Source: Siphonodentalium dalli
Taxonomy: Eukaryota; Mollusca; Scaphopoda; Gadilida; Siphonodentaliidae
Direction of reading: 5' to 3'
DNA: 64,000 bases
Assembly (NCBI GenBank): GCA_032622095.1
Contig: CP136061.1
Span: 35,225,797 to 35,289,796 of the forward strand
Part shown: one piece after another, positions 1 to 12,273 of the stretch
Layout of the letters: each line of letters begins with the position of its first letter
Position numbering within the stretch: position 1 is the stretch's first letter
Program-made: the position numbers and the translations under genes
The notes under the pieces: generated by a model
The model's input: the letters and a program-made list of their open reading frames with translations, nothing else
Told to the model about the DNA's origin: nothing
Databases searched by the model: none

Positions 1-1031
1 CTCTTTAACATGCGTGTTCACTGGGGCCCCCGCCATAAAACGAAATAATGGGTAATAGTCCATTATATTATTTCAGAATCAAATAATCACACCATGTACC
101 TATTTCATATCATAGGTCGATTATGTGCGTATGGATTTTCCTATTTCAAAAATAGACATCATAGTACGTTTTTGGCAGATATATGACCATAGTAGCGAGG
201 AGACAGAACTCTGACATGCACTTTGGGGCCATTTATCCTAATATTAGTTGGATCTTTAAAAGAAAGTTGAGATAATGTCGATAATGCCTTTTTTTTTTAT
301 TTGTCAAAAGTTTGATGTTTGCAACACCCACAGCCTGCCCTTTTTTCTTTTCGCAATCTTCCACCCATAGCAACACACCCACCGCCTGCCGGTTACTGTA
401 TTGTATGCATATTTGAATAGCAACTATAACTTTATGGATTCTAGTCCAAGTTACCCTCGACATAAACCAGCTAGTAAAATCGATATGGATAATATATTGG
501 TTTACGTCGAAGGACGGTTGCCTTACTCTTCTATATCGAACTTTACGCCAGATCCAGTGGCGGGATTTTTCGTCAATTTTAATTGACTTTATCACATAAA
601 TCAATATAATTTATCGCGAAGAGTAGATCTTACGGTCATAATGATATACTATAATCTAACTGATGTGTATACGCACATAATATGCCGTGTATATAATCAG
701 GAGTAACATCACATTTCCGGAATACATGTACGTGGATAGGTTTTCATGTATTCTGTTATCTGTTCGTATATGTATCTTGGACTGCGTGTTACTGAGACAG
801 GTACGGGGGACACCACACCCTAAGCTTTGCAATGTTATTGATTGCTATATAATATGCACGCTAGATATCCCAGTTTAATGAACCGCTATTGTATCAATGC
901 CGTGACAAGTGGACACACTAGACATTGCTCGCTGTCCGAAGAGCTCTCGACGCTGTGGAAGAAGTAAACTCAAACTGTCAGAGGCCGATGTCATGTGGTA
1001 GAATGATCTATCAAAGACTAAACAGTGATAA
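1..1031. other. Intergenic, no gene seen
   Basis: I see no supportable gene. The stretch 20-130 is a diverged relative of 14358-14480; both contain a small hairpin reading TTATTTCAGAATCAAATAA. The stretch 615-700 is a diverged relative of 2405-2490 (shared blocks around ATAATCTA and TATATAATCAG). The open frame at 401-586 has no homology I recognise and no splice or start context that would favour it. Confidence 0.5.
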
Positions 1032-1539
1032 GGCCAGATTAATAAAATAGTTCGTTTCTCAGGGAATATTTTTTTTTTACTAGTGATGAGGGAGGCAGAT
1101 AAATCAATTTCATATGAACTATTAGTTCATATCACCTTCCGATAATTTGATTGGTTTGTTGACAAAAAGTGGGTTCTGATTGGCTGAATGGCAGCCGGGG
1201 CCGAGCCGTATCTCTAACTAAATGCAGGTCAAATTCGTGCGCGTCAATCAACGCGATGCCGAAATTCTCGCAATTATAATCTTGAAATATATAGTTTTGG
1301 ACATTGTTATACGATAAATATGTAATTCGTATTTATCTATTAAACATACGATATAATGTCACAAACTGAGAACAGAATAGCGCACTATATCTTCGCGTTC
1401 ATATTATTTCTGCTAGTTCACCAGGTGTAATTGGGCTTCCGGTGCAATGAAGTGACGTCACATTAACCTTTTGCTGCCGATGTCATATAGCTATTTAGTG
1501 ATTTGCGTTCGTTTTGGACATCATAATCAATTTATAGGT

Positions 1540-1695
1540 GTCATATGATAAATAGAATATGTAATTCATGTTTCTCTCATATGATATTTATGAAACTCGT
1601 CACGAATTTTCACGAAAATTCTTAGACTCGTTTCATAAATATCATATGAGAGAAACACTCATTTCATATCCTCTATTTATTACATGATACCTACC
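1540..1695. repeat. TAATAAATAGA-bordered foldback, copy A
   Basis: A near-perfect stem has arms of about 31 bases (GTTTCTCTCATATGATATTT and its complement), both ending inward in ACTCGT around a loop of about 25 bases. An outer imperfect inverted repeat carries the motif ATAAATAGA on one side and TCTATTTATTACATGATACC on the other. Confidence 0.65.
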
Positions 1696-2061
1696 CTTAT
1701 TCCATTCAATAAATCCATTCAATAAATTGTGATATTAAATATTCGTTTAATAACAGGAAATAGTGCCAGGTGACCTTTGACTTCCGGTTTGTCGTCTGAT
1801 TACATTCCGCACGCTACGTCTCAAAATACAATGGTTTCCAATATTTTCCAACAAACTATAATGAATGATGAGTTCGAAAAGTTATGTCATTAATTATACG
1901 CCATTAAATACGCCGAAGACTGCAAAGAGTCTTTAATTATATGGAAGTATTTCTTTGCGCGGGCAACCAACGCATATAGTTACGTGAAACGTCATCGCAT
2001 GCCGATGTTAGTTTTTCGTCCCATTTGTTGATTTAAGTATGTTTTGTCGAGGTTTTGGATC

Positions 2062-2240
2062 ATGTAATAAATAGAATCAACAACTCGTCCCCAGTTTATA
2101 GCGGAATTCACAAAACTCGTCCAGTAAATTAGGTCTGAACCTCGCCAAAGCTCGGCCAAGACCTAATTTCTCGTCCAGTAAATTCCGCTATAAACTGGAG
2201 ACTCGTTGTAGATCCTCTGTATCTATTTATTTATGGCATG
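2062..2240. repeat. TAATAAATAGA-bordered foldback, copy B
   Basis: The borders resemble copy A (CATGTAATAAATAGA on the left; ACTCGTTGTAGATCCTCTG then CTATTTATTTATGG on the right), but the stem arms are different: CCAGTTTATAGCGGAATT and AGGTCT pair with their complements across an inner GAACCTCGCC loop. ACTCGTCCAGTAAATT occurs inside the arms. Confidence 0.6.
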
Positions 2241-3095
2241 TCATAAATTAGTCGAAGTCTGCTCGTACTGAAACCAGATAAGATATTGGAATAGCGAGAT
2301 GATAGTTTTAGTACGAAGACGTCCCTATAAGCTTTATATGACGTGAGTTACGTCCAGGGTTGGTGGCGGGCATTGTAGTCTGTTTTACTCGATTTTACCT
2401 GATGCTATATATATCGGAAAGAGTGACATCTTATGGTCCTAATGGTGTATTATAATCTACCTTTCATGTTAAATTACATATATATAATCAGAATTGAGTG
2501 CACCCTTATTCAAAACATCGTGTCCTGTTAATATTTTAATATGTGTTTATTTTTATTGTAAGTGGTCCTATATCACTTGTTAGTTAAACGTTTCTTACAC
2601 GTAACGTCTCGCGATATATATGCAATTTTTAATTTACAAATTACCCGGTATACATGATAGAATTAATTCAATTTACGACCACGTGATTTTGTTTATATTT
2701 ACCTTACGATTGTTAGAATATTTTCGCCGGAATATGCCGATGTCACTTCGTGAGGTCAATTGAGTTTGCATGCTTTTAAAAATATGTATATACTATCGTA
2801 ATTGTCTTTTTCACATTAAATTACCGCTTAAATTTACTACTGTTCAGAACAAGTATCATGTCTTCTATGTAATAAACCCGTTTATTGTCGCAATTGTGAT
2901 ATTTGATTACATTTAATTGTGGTTTTATGTGAGAGGGTCACTAGTTAAGGCGCAACTAATGGCATATAAAGCCTAAAGGGGCGTTTTGGTTTCAGTGCGA
3001 GCAGACTTGGACTAGTCATAACTATGCTTGAGGAGCGGGGTTTTTTTTTAAGACGATGCTTTCCTTGAGAAACGAACTATTTTGGTTATCTGGCC

Positions 3096-3998
3096 TAATG
3101 TACATAGGGAATCGATCATGTTCAAACAGCATATTGAAACGCCACTGACCCCTGCGCACGAGGAAACTGGTGGTGTAATCCTATGAGACGACACCACCTA
3201 CACAAACATTATTTTGTTAAAGGAAATTCAAAGGGCGCGGCGATTCATTGAATTTCCCGGACTTGCCCAGCGGGAGAAGGAGCAACGACCGACCCTTCAC
3301 AATCCCACGCGGAAACTATATACAGGACATAGTGCGATTACATCCTGGTTACAGGTATATAGCAAGATAGTGTTCCATGCACAGGCAACCGCAATTGTAG
3401 GAAGGTGGGGAAAAGGGGGGTTAAGGTTTTTATGCCTCTATATATGCAGAGACCAGCCTATATGTTTGTTCCGAGTGCTTATCAGGGTTTAACCTGAGTA
3501 GTGAGTGACAAATTTGGGAGTTTTAATATTCTGGCACCTTGTCATTGCAGAAATCAAAATGCAGATAAGTGCAAGTATTATTTTTTTTGTACACGTCTGC
3601 TGCATTGCCATTCATAGGCTTACATCAGACAGCGGATAAAAAAAACTTTCTTGAGAGGGCCAGGAAATAATTTGAGACCAGTAGGTAGGGTGACTGCAAA
3701 CAACCGATATGTTTATTATGGCCCTATGTGAGCCTATATTCGGCAAGTTGGAGACGTTCTCTGTATTCCCACCGGCATGCCCTATTAAATGAGACCAGAT
3801 CTAACTATATATGGGAAAATTTCAGAATTGGAAATATCTGGAAATTTATGAAATTCCCGGTATATAGCAACCGATAATGGTCTATTGGAAGATATTAAAT
3901 TATTCTGTGATATAATGTTATTCATATGTCTGGATTGTTTGTGCATGGTGTCCATGAAAATAGATCATCGCGGCTTCAAAATGTTTACTATTTAATGA
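3096..3998. other. Intergenic, nothing recognised
   Basis: An open frame at 3214-3492 exists, but its translation shows no domain, signal peptide or repeat that I recognise. No tRNA-like or mobile end was found here. Confidence 0.4.
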
Positions 3999-4290
3999 GG
4001 ATAGGATAGGATAGGATAGGATAGGATAGGATAGGACAAGTTTATTTAAAATATGCATACATGAATATTACAAACATATGAACAATAAATACGAATATTT
4101 TGTATATTGCACGGGGGTGATATAGCCCTCCCGGGCTGTCTTCGTGTCACTCCCGTTAGCATAGGTATCGCTATAGGTTACAGTGAAGTAATTCGATTGG
4201 TAGCGCCCTCCAACGGATTATGGACCAAGATGCAGGAGAAAATTAAAAAAATTCTGGGCTCTGGTTGGTTAATAGTAGTTTCGATATTTA
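3999..4290 (-). mobile_element. Possible LINE 3' end with TATCC microsatellite tail
   Basis: Read on the minus strand, a GC-richer block (around 4110-4180) is followed by AATAAAC, TTGTCC and then a pure TATCC pentamer run (3999-4036). An AATAAA signal followed by a short-period tail is how several CR1-like LINEs end. No reverse transcriptase frame remains, so the assignment is an inference from the end structure. Confidence 0.35.
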
Positions 4291-4554
4291 AACATATAAA
4301 ATACATGCAATCACTCCTCTTGAAATTTCAGACTCCAAACAAAACATTGGCACATTGTAAAGCACGTGGTTCCTAGATTTAATTTTTTTGGTGTGAGGTA
4401 AAAAATGTCAATATTTGTTTCATGCAATTCTGACTCTCGATCATAAATCCCAAATTTAAAGGTACATTCCATGCCGCCACGTCCCTGGCTCATACACCAT
4501 TGACTCCGCTGCATGGAAACAATGCACATTAGCTGTGCATACATGCACACATGC

Positions 4555-4765
4555 TTTCCAGCGGCGCTATGCACTTGTCGCCTCCCCGTAAAGCTACCAC
4601 AATGCAGTACATGCGTCTGATGCATGTAGTACTGTGCTTGACGCCTCGCCATAAAGCCGCCATAATGCAGCACACAGGTGCTTGTTGAATGCAGTACTGT
4701 GTTTGACGCCTCCCCATAAAGCAGCGAACAGTACGCCGGCGCCTGATGAATGCAGTACTCTGCTT
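4555..4765. repeat. Imperfect tandem repeat, about 65-70 bp unit
   Basis: Three to four diverged units share AATGCAGTAC, TGACGCCTC and CCATAAAGC. They create the repetitive His/Cys-rich open frames on the minus strand between 4311 and 4831, which I regard as non-coding. Confidence 0.55.
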
Positions 4766-4852
4766 GTCGGAGACACGCGTGATTCCACAAACTATTGTTA
4801 ATCTATAATCATTGTTTGACGGTCGCTTCAATGCATTTTTTTAAATGTCTTA

Positions 4853-4990
4853 CTACTGAAAGCATCGCTTTAAACTGATGAATAATATATAGTGTGGAAC
4901 ATCCGCGCTGGAATTCCGACCAATGAGACAATGCATCGGGGCACAAACGAATACCACGCAGCTGCAATACACGCCAATACAACACTAGAT
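4853..4990 (+). repeat. Dispersed repeat, also at 10522-10680
   Basis: The two stretches share long identical blocks such as TTTAAACTGATGAATAATAT, CTGGAATT and ACAATGCATC in the same order. This is a low-copy dispersed repeat of unknown class. Confidence 0.6.
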
Positions 4991-5129
4991 AAAAACAAAG
5001 ATACATGCATCAGATCGCCCATTATCGTCTAACAATTAAAACATGCTGTATAGGTTGGAAGATGTCAACCCGAGGGAGGGTTGATAACGGAACATGGAAA
5101 TTTCTATCTGGTTCAATGGGCATGCAGTT

Positions 5130-5560
5130 AAGAGACCAGCCATGAGAACATACACATGAACTGTTCAATTACACCCGACAGTGTCACATGCAATATAAGT
5201 ACCCACACCAACCCCATCTGACAGGTCCCTGTTACCTGCCTTGGAACATAAACATGACTTTATAAAATAGACCCGACTGTCTCGTGCAATGTAAGTACGT
5301 ACACCCAACCCCATGTCGCCACATCCCTACGTGTGACCCGTTTGAGAGCATGCAATATGCAATATAAGTACATACACCCAACCCTCTATCGCCGCATCCC
5401 TGCACGTGACAAGTCTTGAGAACATGCACATTAAGTGTTCACCGCGTCCCAACATGTGACCAGCCGTGAAAACACGCATGCACGTTACGCGTTCAAACAG
5501 ACACGACAGTGTCCCCATGCACTATAAGTACGCACACCAACCCCCTATATATCGTCACGT
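5130..5560. repeat. Decayed tandem repeat, about 100 bp unit
   Basis: Four or five diverged units share CATGCAATATAAGTAC, ACACCAACCCC, CATCCCTAC and GTGACCAG. The small open frames on the minus strand here are by-products of the repeat. Confidence 0.55.
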
Positions 5561-5569
5561 CCCTACAAG

Positions 5570-6404
5570 GCTGAGTCTACATTAGAATTAATGCACTGTG
5601 CTGGCCACTAAAATCATCCTATATAATTAGACACGATACGGGCGGTTCGGACTGTTCACTTCGTTGGCGTCAAACATAATCGGCGATGGCGCTATGTCGA
5701 GGGTTAATTGCCAGGATTTGTTAGGCAATATTTCTTATTTCTTCGCGAATCTAGTCGACGTTTTATCCGCTATGCCTACATGTGTGGAGTTCTTGGTTGT
5801 ACGATTGCGACAATATTGAAATTCTGGCAAGTTAGGTGTTAATAGTGGCACTTATGTGAGGCCGCGGCCCCCATCCATGCGTGGTAGTAGTTCCGCTACA
5901 TATATGTGGGAGTTCTTGGTGTATACGATGGCGACATGGGGATCAAGTCTGCAAGTAATGTCAATGCCGATACAATATTGAAATTCTGGCAAGGTAGAGG
6001 TTAAGATCGCCCTTCTGCATGCGTGCATGCTACGGCCGTGTGTGTTTTCAGGGAGATCCCGCACTGTTCTGGTTTCTAAAATCCCGCCTAAACACCATGT
6101 GGTCGGTTTGGCCTGATCCGGATCCTAGCTGCTCCGAGTGGTTTTTAGTCATGGCGCCCTGTCAATATATTTGAGCTGCATGGTATTATGCGATTCGGGG
6201 CTGGATTAATACGATTCCATATGATAACAAAGAAAAGCGATGTTAATTTCGGGCTAGCATTTACTACGCGATGCCCATGTGGAATATATTGACACATGGA
6301 AATTCTATTGACACAAGGAAAGCGAAGTTTTACGATATTATTAAATCACCCGTTGAACGAAATAAAGAAGATAACTGTAACACACGATGGCTTCTTTGGA
6401 ATGC
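5570..6404. other. Intergenic with one direct duplication
   Basis: The stretches 5770-5850 and 5890-6010 are diverged direct copies (shared GGAGTTCTTGG, ACAATATTGAAATTCTGGCA). No gene is supported. Confidence 0.5.
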
Positions 6405-6662
6405 GCCCTGTCACTAAATCGCGGCCATATTGGATCCAACAGGTCCGGTTCCGTGGTATTAGTGCTACAGGTCAAAGTTTTGGAGTAGCATTCCATATAT
6501 GGAAGTCATGAATAATTTTCAAAAGCTCCATATATGGAAATGCTACTTCAAAACTTTGACCAGTAGCACTATAAAACCACTGATGCGGGCTGGAAGAATC
6601 TCTTAAACCACGGAACGGAGCTGGATGAATCAAACACGGCCGCGACCCAGTGACCTCGCTTA
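6405..6662. mobile_element. Inverted-repeat element (GTCACTGGGTCGCGGCC type)
   Basis: The left arm (about 6410-6500) and right arm (about 6525-6655) are diverged inverted copies. Shared blocks are GTCAC, TCGCGGCC, CCGTTCCGTGGT, GTGCTAC, GGTCAAAGTTTTG and AGCATTCCATATATGGA. A second copy with the same order lies at about 26461-27130. It is probably a non-autonomous DNA element; no transposase is seen. Confidence 0.6.
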
Positions 6663-6745
6663 TAATAAGCTCCAATGTACTTTAACATGTATATCTTATA
6701 TTATATAAACTGTCGCATGGTGGCAATTGCGCCCCCATACATGAA

Positions 6746-6765
6746 TCTATATCTATATTTGCGAA

Positions 6766-6796
<31 letters not shown>

Positions 6797-9269
6797 GTTC
6801 TATAGAAATTCACAGGGGACCATCTAGATGATGCCAAAGGGGTCTACTAGGAGTAGCTTTTTACGAGAAAGATAATGGTCGGGGTTATAATTTTCTAAAG
6901 TGACGCCGTTGTTGTCAGGGGCAGAAAGGGGGGAGGGGCAGAAAAAAAAATATGGCAAAAGTCGCGCCGTTCGCGTCAGGGGTGCCTGGAAGGGGGGGGG
7001 GCAGATTTTTTTTTCTGTCGCCGATTGCCACGAAACTTACATATAATCATCCCCATGATATGAAGAATCCAACGGTGTGGTTTAAATAATGTCAAAAGTG
7101 GCGTCGTTTGAGTCAGGGATGAACGGAATGGGAGAGGGGCACCAAAATTGATAAAACTAATTTTAGCGCCGATTTCCACCAAATTGATATATATTCTTCT
7201 TCATGATACAAGCAATCTAATTGTGCGATTTAACAACGCCAAATTGTTGTTTTTGGATGAGAGATTGGGAGGGGGTGGGCACTAAATTTGATAATAAGTT
7301 GCCGATTGCCACCACACTTATACAAAAGCATCCCCATGGTATGAGGAGTCTAATGTTGTGGCTTTTATCTGTCAAATGTGGCATCATTCGAGTCAGGGTT
7401 GCATTGAAAGGGACAGGGGCACCAAAATTGATGCACAATATTTTTTATCGCCAATTTCCACCAAATTGATACACGTTCTTATCCATGATACGAGGAATCT
7501 AATCGTGATTTAAAGACGCCATAGTGGTGCTGTTTGGTGATAGATGGAGAGGGGAGGGATTGGTACCAAATTTGATAAAAAAAATTGTTTAGTCGCCGAT
7601 TATCACCAAACATATAAACAATCATCTCCATGATATCAGGAGTGTAATCGTGTGGTTTAAGGATGTCACAAGTGGGGCCATTCGAGTCAGTGGTGTATAG
7701 AGCTGAGAGGGACACAAAAAATTATATATATATGCTTAGTGCCGATTTCCATCAGATTGATACATATTCTTCTCCGTGATACGAGGAATCTTATTGTGTG
7801 GTTTAGATACACCAAATCGTGCTGTCTGTCTGTCTTTTTGTCTGTCTGTGTGCGTTCTATATATAACTTCACGCGGTAAAACCGAGATGACCCCAAGGCG
7901 TTCTAAGAGGGGTAACTGTTTACAAGGAAGATAATGGTGCGGGTTAAAATTTTCTAAAATGACGCTGTTGGTGTCAGGGAAAGAAAGGGGGGAGTTCGGC
8001 AAAATTAAAAAAATATGGTGAAATAGTTTTGTCGCTGATTTCCACCAAACGAATACATAATCACCTTCGCAATATGGCGTTGTTCGAGTCAGCGTTGCAT
8101 CAACAATTGATTTAATAAACCAAATTCCACCAAATTCATACACGTTTTTCTCTAATGATATACCATGAATTAAATCACATTTGGTGTCGTTTGCGTCACG
8201 GATGGCGAGCGGATATGCACTATCATTGATAAGATTGCTATTCGCCGATATCCACATATAAGTTATATACAGTCACCAGGCCATCTCCATATCATTTTAA
8301 GTAGTTGGGCGTTCACATTTCGCAATCCCGACATATGGTGACCCACATAAGCCACTTGAACAATTATATCTTCTTAACAGTCATATGTATATGGTTATGG
8401 CAATCAAGGCATTCATACAATGAACTAGCAAAAAGAGATAACTAGAAGAAGCATTAAACGTATACTTATCATTCTATTGAAGATATACATATATTCGTGC
8501 AAACTGAGAGACCTCGAACCGTCAGAGGATTGCATATATATAATAACAAAATTTAGTCTGTTCCATTCAATACAGTTTCCAAAAAAAGTTACAATTTGTC
8601 AAGAGATATGGAACGCCTGTTCAAAAATAGTGGTCACAGTGTGCAGTCAAATATAGTTTATTCTGATATACAAGAAAATGCAGTTAGTAGCACAATACTT
8701 TTCAGGATCCTACCAATACTGACATCTGACAAGGGTTTTAGAACAGACTCATCGACTGACATAAACAACTCAAAATCTGCGCAGCAACATTTCGTTTAAA
8801 CTGAGAATATTTAGCCAATATATAGCACCATGAACAGAGGAGCACCTGGAAATTTCTTTGAAACATCTGTATCGTCATGGAGATATGATAGCCAGATGTC
8901 CTCGAGATCTTAGTCCAACCCACTAGATTGATTGATACATCTCAATATGTAAAACCCAATTATCATCTTTTATCGAACTAATGTGTTTATGATGTTCATG
9001 TATCATATTATAACGTCTAATGTATACGCAGTTGTAAATAAATAAAATACTTCATTATTGGTGGAACGGATTAATCGCGATAAACAGAATGACAATTGAC
9101 AAGGTGGGCCACTACTTATATTCCATGACTGTAATAATCATGTTTTGTGATGCTATTTGAATATACAATTTATGAGAAAACGTATAACACTTTAAGCAAG
9201 AGTATTCTCTATTCCTAACAAATATCCACAGCATACATTAACCTGGGCAACGCCGGGTAACCCTGCTAG
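6746..9269 (+). mobile_element. Non-autonomous Helitron, both ends present
   Basis: The 5' end is A|TCTATATCTATATTTGCG followed at once by a GTCT run (about 6772-6796). The 3' end has the hairpin CCTGGGCAACGCCGGG, then CCCTGCTAG, followed by T. A TC start, a short GC hairpin near the 3' end, a CTAG end and insertion between A and T are the hallmarks of Helitrons. The first 1.5 kb carries decayed tandem units of about 230-270 bp built around TTTCCACCAAATTGATAC, CTCCATGATA, GGAATCTAAT and ATTCGAGTCAGGG. No Rep/helicase frame exists, so mobility would need a helper. Related 5' portions occur at 19434, 21928 and 14102. Confidence 0.75.
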
Positions 9270-11376
9270 TATTCTATAATCACAACAAGACTGGTGGTAC
9301 AGACAACGACACATACAGGTAATCCAGTCTTAACTTGTAGTAATCTATTTTGTATTATACACTACCTGGTCGGAATTGCCTGGTTGGTCTGATATCTACT
9401 AAGGGAATATTCGAAGTCCCTACTTCATGGTAGCTCTGACGTTCTATCGCATAAGACATCTACACTTAGTAGCTCTGGTTATTATATAACTGGCTGTAGA
9501 TCTACCATACTCAACTCTGAACAATAGCAACCCGGAATTACCTGGATGTATATATGCAGGGCTACCTGAGCGCTTCCCACAAAGCCAAAGAGAAGAGGTG
9601 ATTTCAAGATATATTCACAATAAAAAACATTTTTATCTACGACTTGCGTATAGTTTATCATAAACATGTATATATTATCCTATACCGCTGGCGCAAGTGG
9701 TCCAGTGTTATGAATAGACAATCCAATTGTTTCATATTTTTTTCACAGTTCATTTTCTGTTGTTGATAACTTATTCAGCATTTGCCCCAACATATTACCT
9801 GGCTTGAAACATATTTTATTGCATAATATGCAAAAGTAACTGGAGCCGCTTTCCCGATACAATGGAATGGAACATGTATATACATTTTATCAAGATGACG
9901 GTATAATCGTATTTACATATTTAATCGAAACATAACGTGACGTACGCTTAGTATGGCACATAGTCAGCAATCTGCAACTGACGATGTTTTTTTTCAATTT
10001 TCAAAAATATTTAAATTGTACTCTTTAATTTTTTTGGGTATTGGACATTCTAAAACTATTTTCAAATTTAAAGTTAGTATCCAAACATTACCCTTTCAGA
10101 TAACACAACACAACACTTTATTCGGGACGAATTGTTGGCCATAAACATAAGGGAAATGATTCCGCCAACAATAGTCACTAAGTGTAATTCGTGTATACAT
10201 GTAATAATCATGTTCTTTTCTGCCTGTTTTGACAGTGGTTTTGATAACAAATTTATGATATTAACTTATTTTTGGAATGATTCTTTGTTATTCCATTATG
10301 AACACCTCAATGGGGTGTTTCACATCACTGATGAATAATATATGGTATGGAATATTCAAGATCATGCCACGAATCGCTTTCCCTGTGCGAATGAAGATTC
10401 CTTGATGTACACTTTTATTGAATTAGCTTTGGCTATACGGGAAGGCATCCACCGATTGGATGGAGTTTCGATCTGTCGTTTCGATGTATTTGTTAGATAT
10501 ATTATTGTCTTATTAATGAAAGCATCCCTTTAAACTGATGAATAATATATGTCCCGGGACAACCGTACTGGAATTGCTTACCAATGGAACAATGCATCTG
10601 GGCAAAAACGATGTCTATGTATAGCTTTCTACGATGCTTAGATCCAGGACACGTCAATACGAAACAAAGAAGATACTCTAAACAATGGATTTAAAAAACA
10701 AGTCCCAATTTCAACTGCCCTTTAACGGCGTGTATACACGCATATCATGTCCCATGCCCTGGTTCAAATGGTCCGTTGTTGCGATCACTATAGCAAAGGA
10801 AAATAACATAGCTACTGAATCATGCTCTAAACTGCAAGTCAGAACTCCCCTCAGTCTGGATATGGTGTGTCTGACATTTGGAGTATATAATTGAGAATGT
10901 AATAACAAAGTAATATATTCCCTGTCGCGTGTTTGTTCAATGTTATAAAATTCCCTATCAAAAGGGGTCGAAACAGGGAAGGTTCTTTACAGGTGCACTG
11001 TAAAACAAGTATTTATGTTTGCAACATGTTATAAACACCATTCTGTTACAGTTTAATTACGCGTGCCGACATTTAAAACATAAACACACGTATTAAGGAT
11101 AAAGCCAACGTTTAGGTTACAAACACATCGACATGTTTAGGCAAATGTGTTTATAATTTATAATTTTATTTATACACAACACAGAAATTATGTTAAACAC
11201 TTCAATGTTATCTATAACCATACACGCATTAAATCGTAATACAGGGCTACAACTTGAAGTTGACGACATAGCCTGCAGCTGAATGACATGTATAGTGTAT
11301 ATAGATGCACATACACTATCGATATTTACAGGAAATATGTAATTGGCTTTCATACGTCAAACTTGATCATATAGGC
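9270..11376. other. Intergenic, no gene seen
   Basis: It is AT-rich. Several short open frames (9953-10144, 10342-10533, 10685-10894) have no recognisable domain. The only structure noted is 10522-10680, a copy of the repeat at 4853-4990. Confidence 0.45.
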
Positions 11377-11380
11377 TTAA

Positions 11381-11830
11381 AGGCCCACTTAATTTTCGAA
11401 CCCCCAGATTACATTATATAAAATATATGCCATATTATATACTATTTGAAAGAGGAAGCTCCACAACATTGTATTATCAACTTATCCGGTGAAATAAACT
11501 GTTTTTTGTTGAGTTGCTAACGCGTTTTGTCATCAAGATTGAAGTAAAAATCAGTATTATTTTTAATCCAGGGGGAATAACTCTATATTTAAAGATAGAG
11601 TTCTTCCCCTTGCATTGAAAACGTTTGGATTCTGTTGCATTCTGGATGCCAGAGGGGGGAAGTCTTCAGCAGTTTTCTATTTCTCTGTGGGCATCTTCTG
11701 AGACACAGATGTTTCAAATAGTGATGAATTATAGTATTTTAATCATATTTTATGGCATAGATTGTTATTAAAACCGTATATCAAGTCACAATAAACAAAA
11801 TAATCGGAGACTCGAAAATTAAGTGGGCCT
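11381..11830. mobile_element. TTAA-type MITE, AGGCCCACTTAA family, intact copy
   Basis: The element starts AGGCCCACTTAATTTTCGA and ends with the complement, TCGAAAATTAAGTGGGCCT; both sides are flanked by TTAA. TTAA duplications with ends beginning AGG fit the Kolobok superfamily better than piggyBac (ends beginning CCC). Length is 450 bp with no coding capacity. A small internal hairpin lies near 11570-11615. Confidence 0.75.
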
Positions 11831-11885
11831 TTAAACGCATGCACACAAACCACCAAAAAAGAAAACGGTGCGTTTAGATGTTTAA

Positions 11886-12269
11886 CCCTTTACCCAACAG
11901 AACGGCCCTGTGCCAATGCATTCTCTTATATATGCGAGTCGACCATAGGTCGCATCGCATATATAAGAGAATGCATTGGCTTAACACATTCAAAATTATA
12001 AAATTGTTAAAGAATGTAAGAAAAAAAGTGTTAAAAAAAGATTTTTTTTAGGCCAATGCATTCTCTTATATATGCGAGGCGACCTATGGTCGACTCGCAT
12101 ATATAAGAGAATGCATTGCCACAGGGCATAACTGTAACTATCACAATGTGGTCAGGGAGCCGGTTCCAATGATATCCATATTTGTATGGTTCTATTGAGA
12201 CAGACCGACGATATTTTAGGCTGTTGAAGCTTTATTTGGCCGGTTTTGGCCGGTTTGTTGGGTAAAGGG
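11886..12269 (+). mobile_element. piggyBac-like MITE, CCCTTTACCCAACA family
   Basis: The termini are CCCTTTACCCAACA and TGTTGGGTAAAGGG with TTAA on both sides. Inside are two palindromic hairpin modules (about 11912-11980 and 12052-12122), each built from CCAATGCATTCTCTTATATA, a GTCGACC/GGTCGCC centre and the complement. A linker with GTAAGAAAAAA lies between them. It encodes nothing; ends and TTAA target match piggyBac. Confidence 0.8.
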
Positions 12270-12273
12270 TTAA

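Larger units (their letters stand above)
1032..3095. mobile_element. About 2.1-kb element with terminal inverted repeats
   Basis: The two ends are inverted copies of about 35 bases. The left end starts GGCCAGATTAATAAAATAG and the reverse complement of the right end starts GGCCAGATAACCAAAATAG. A second inverted pair sits at 2252-2272 and 2993-3015 around GAGCAGACTT. No transposase frame is visible, so this would be a non-autonomous or foldback element. It contains two smaller hairpins (1540-1695 and 2062-2240). The superfamily and target duplication could not be decided by eye. Confidence 0.5.
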
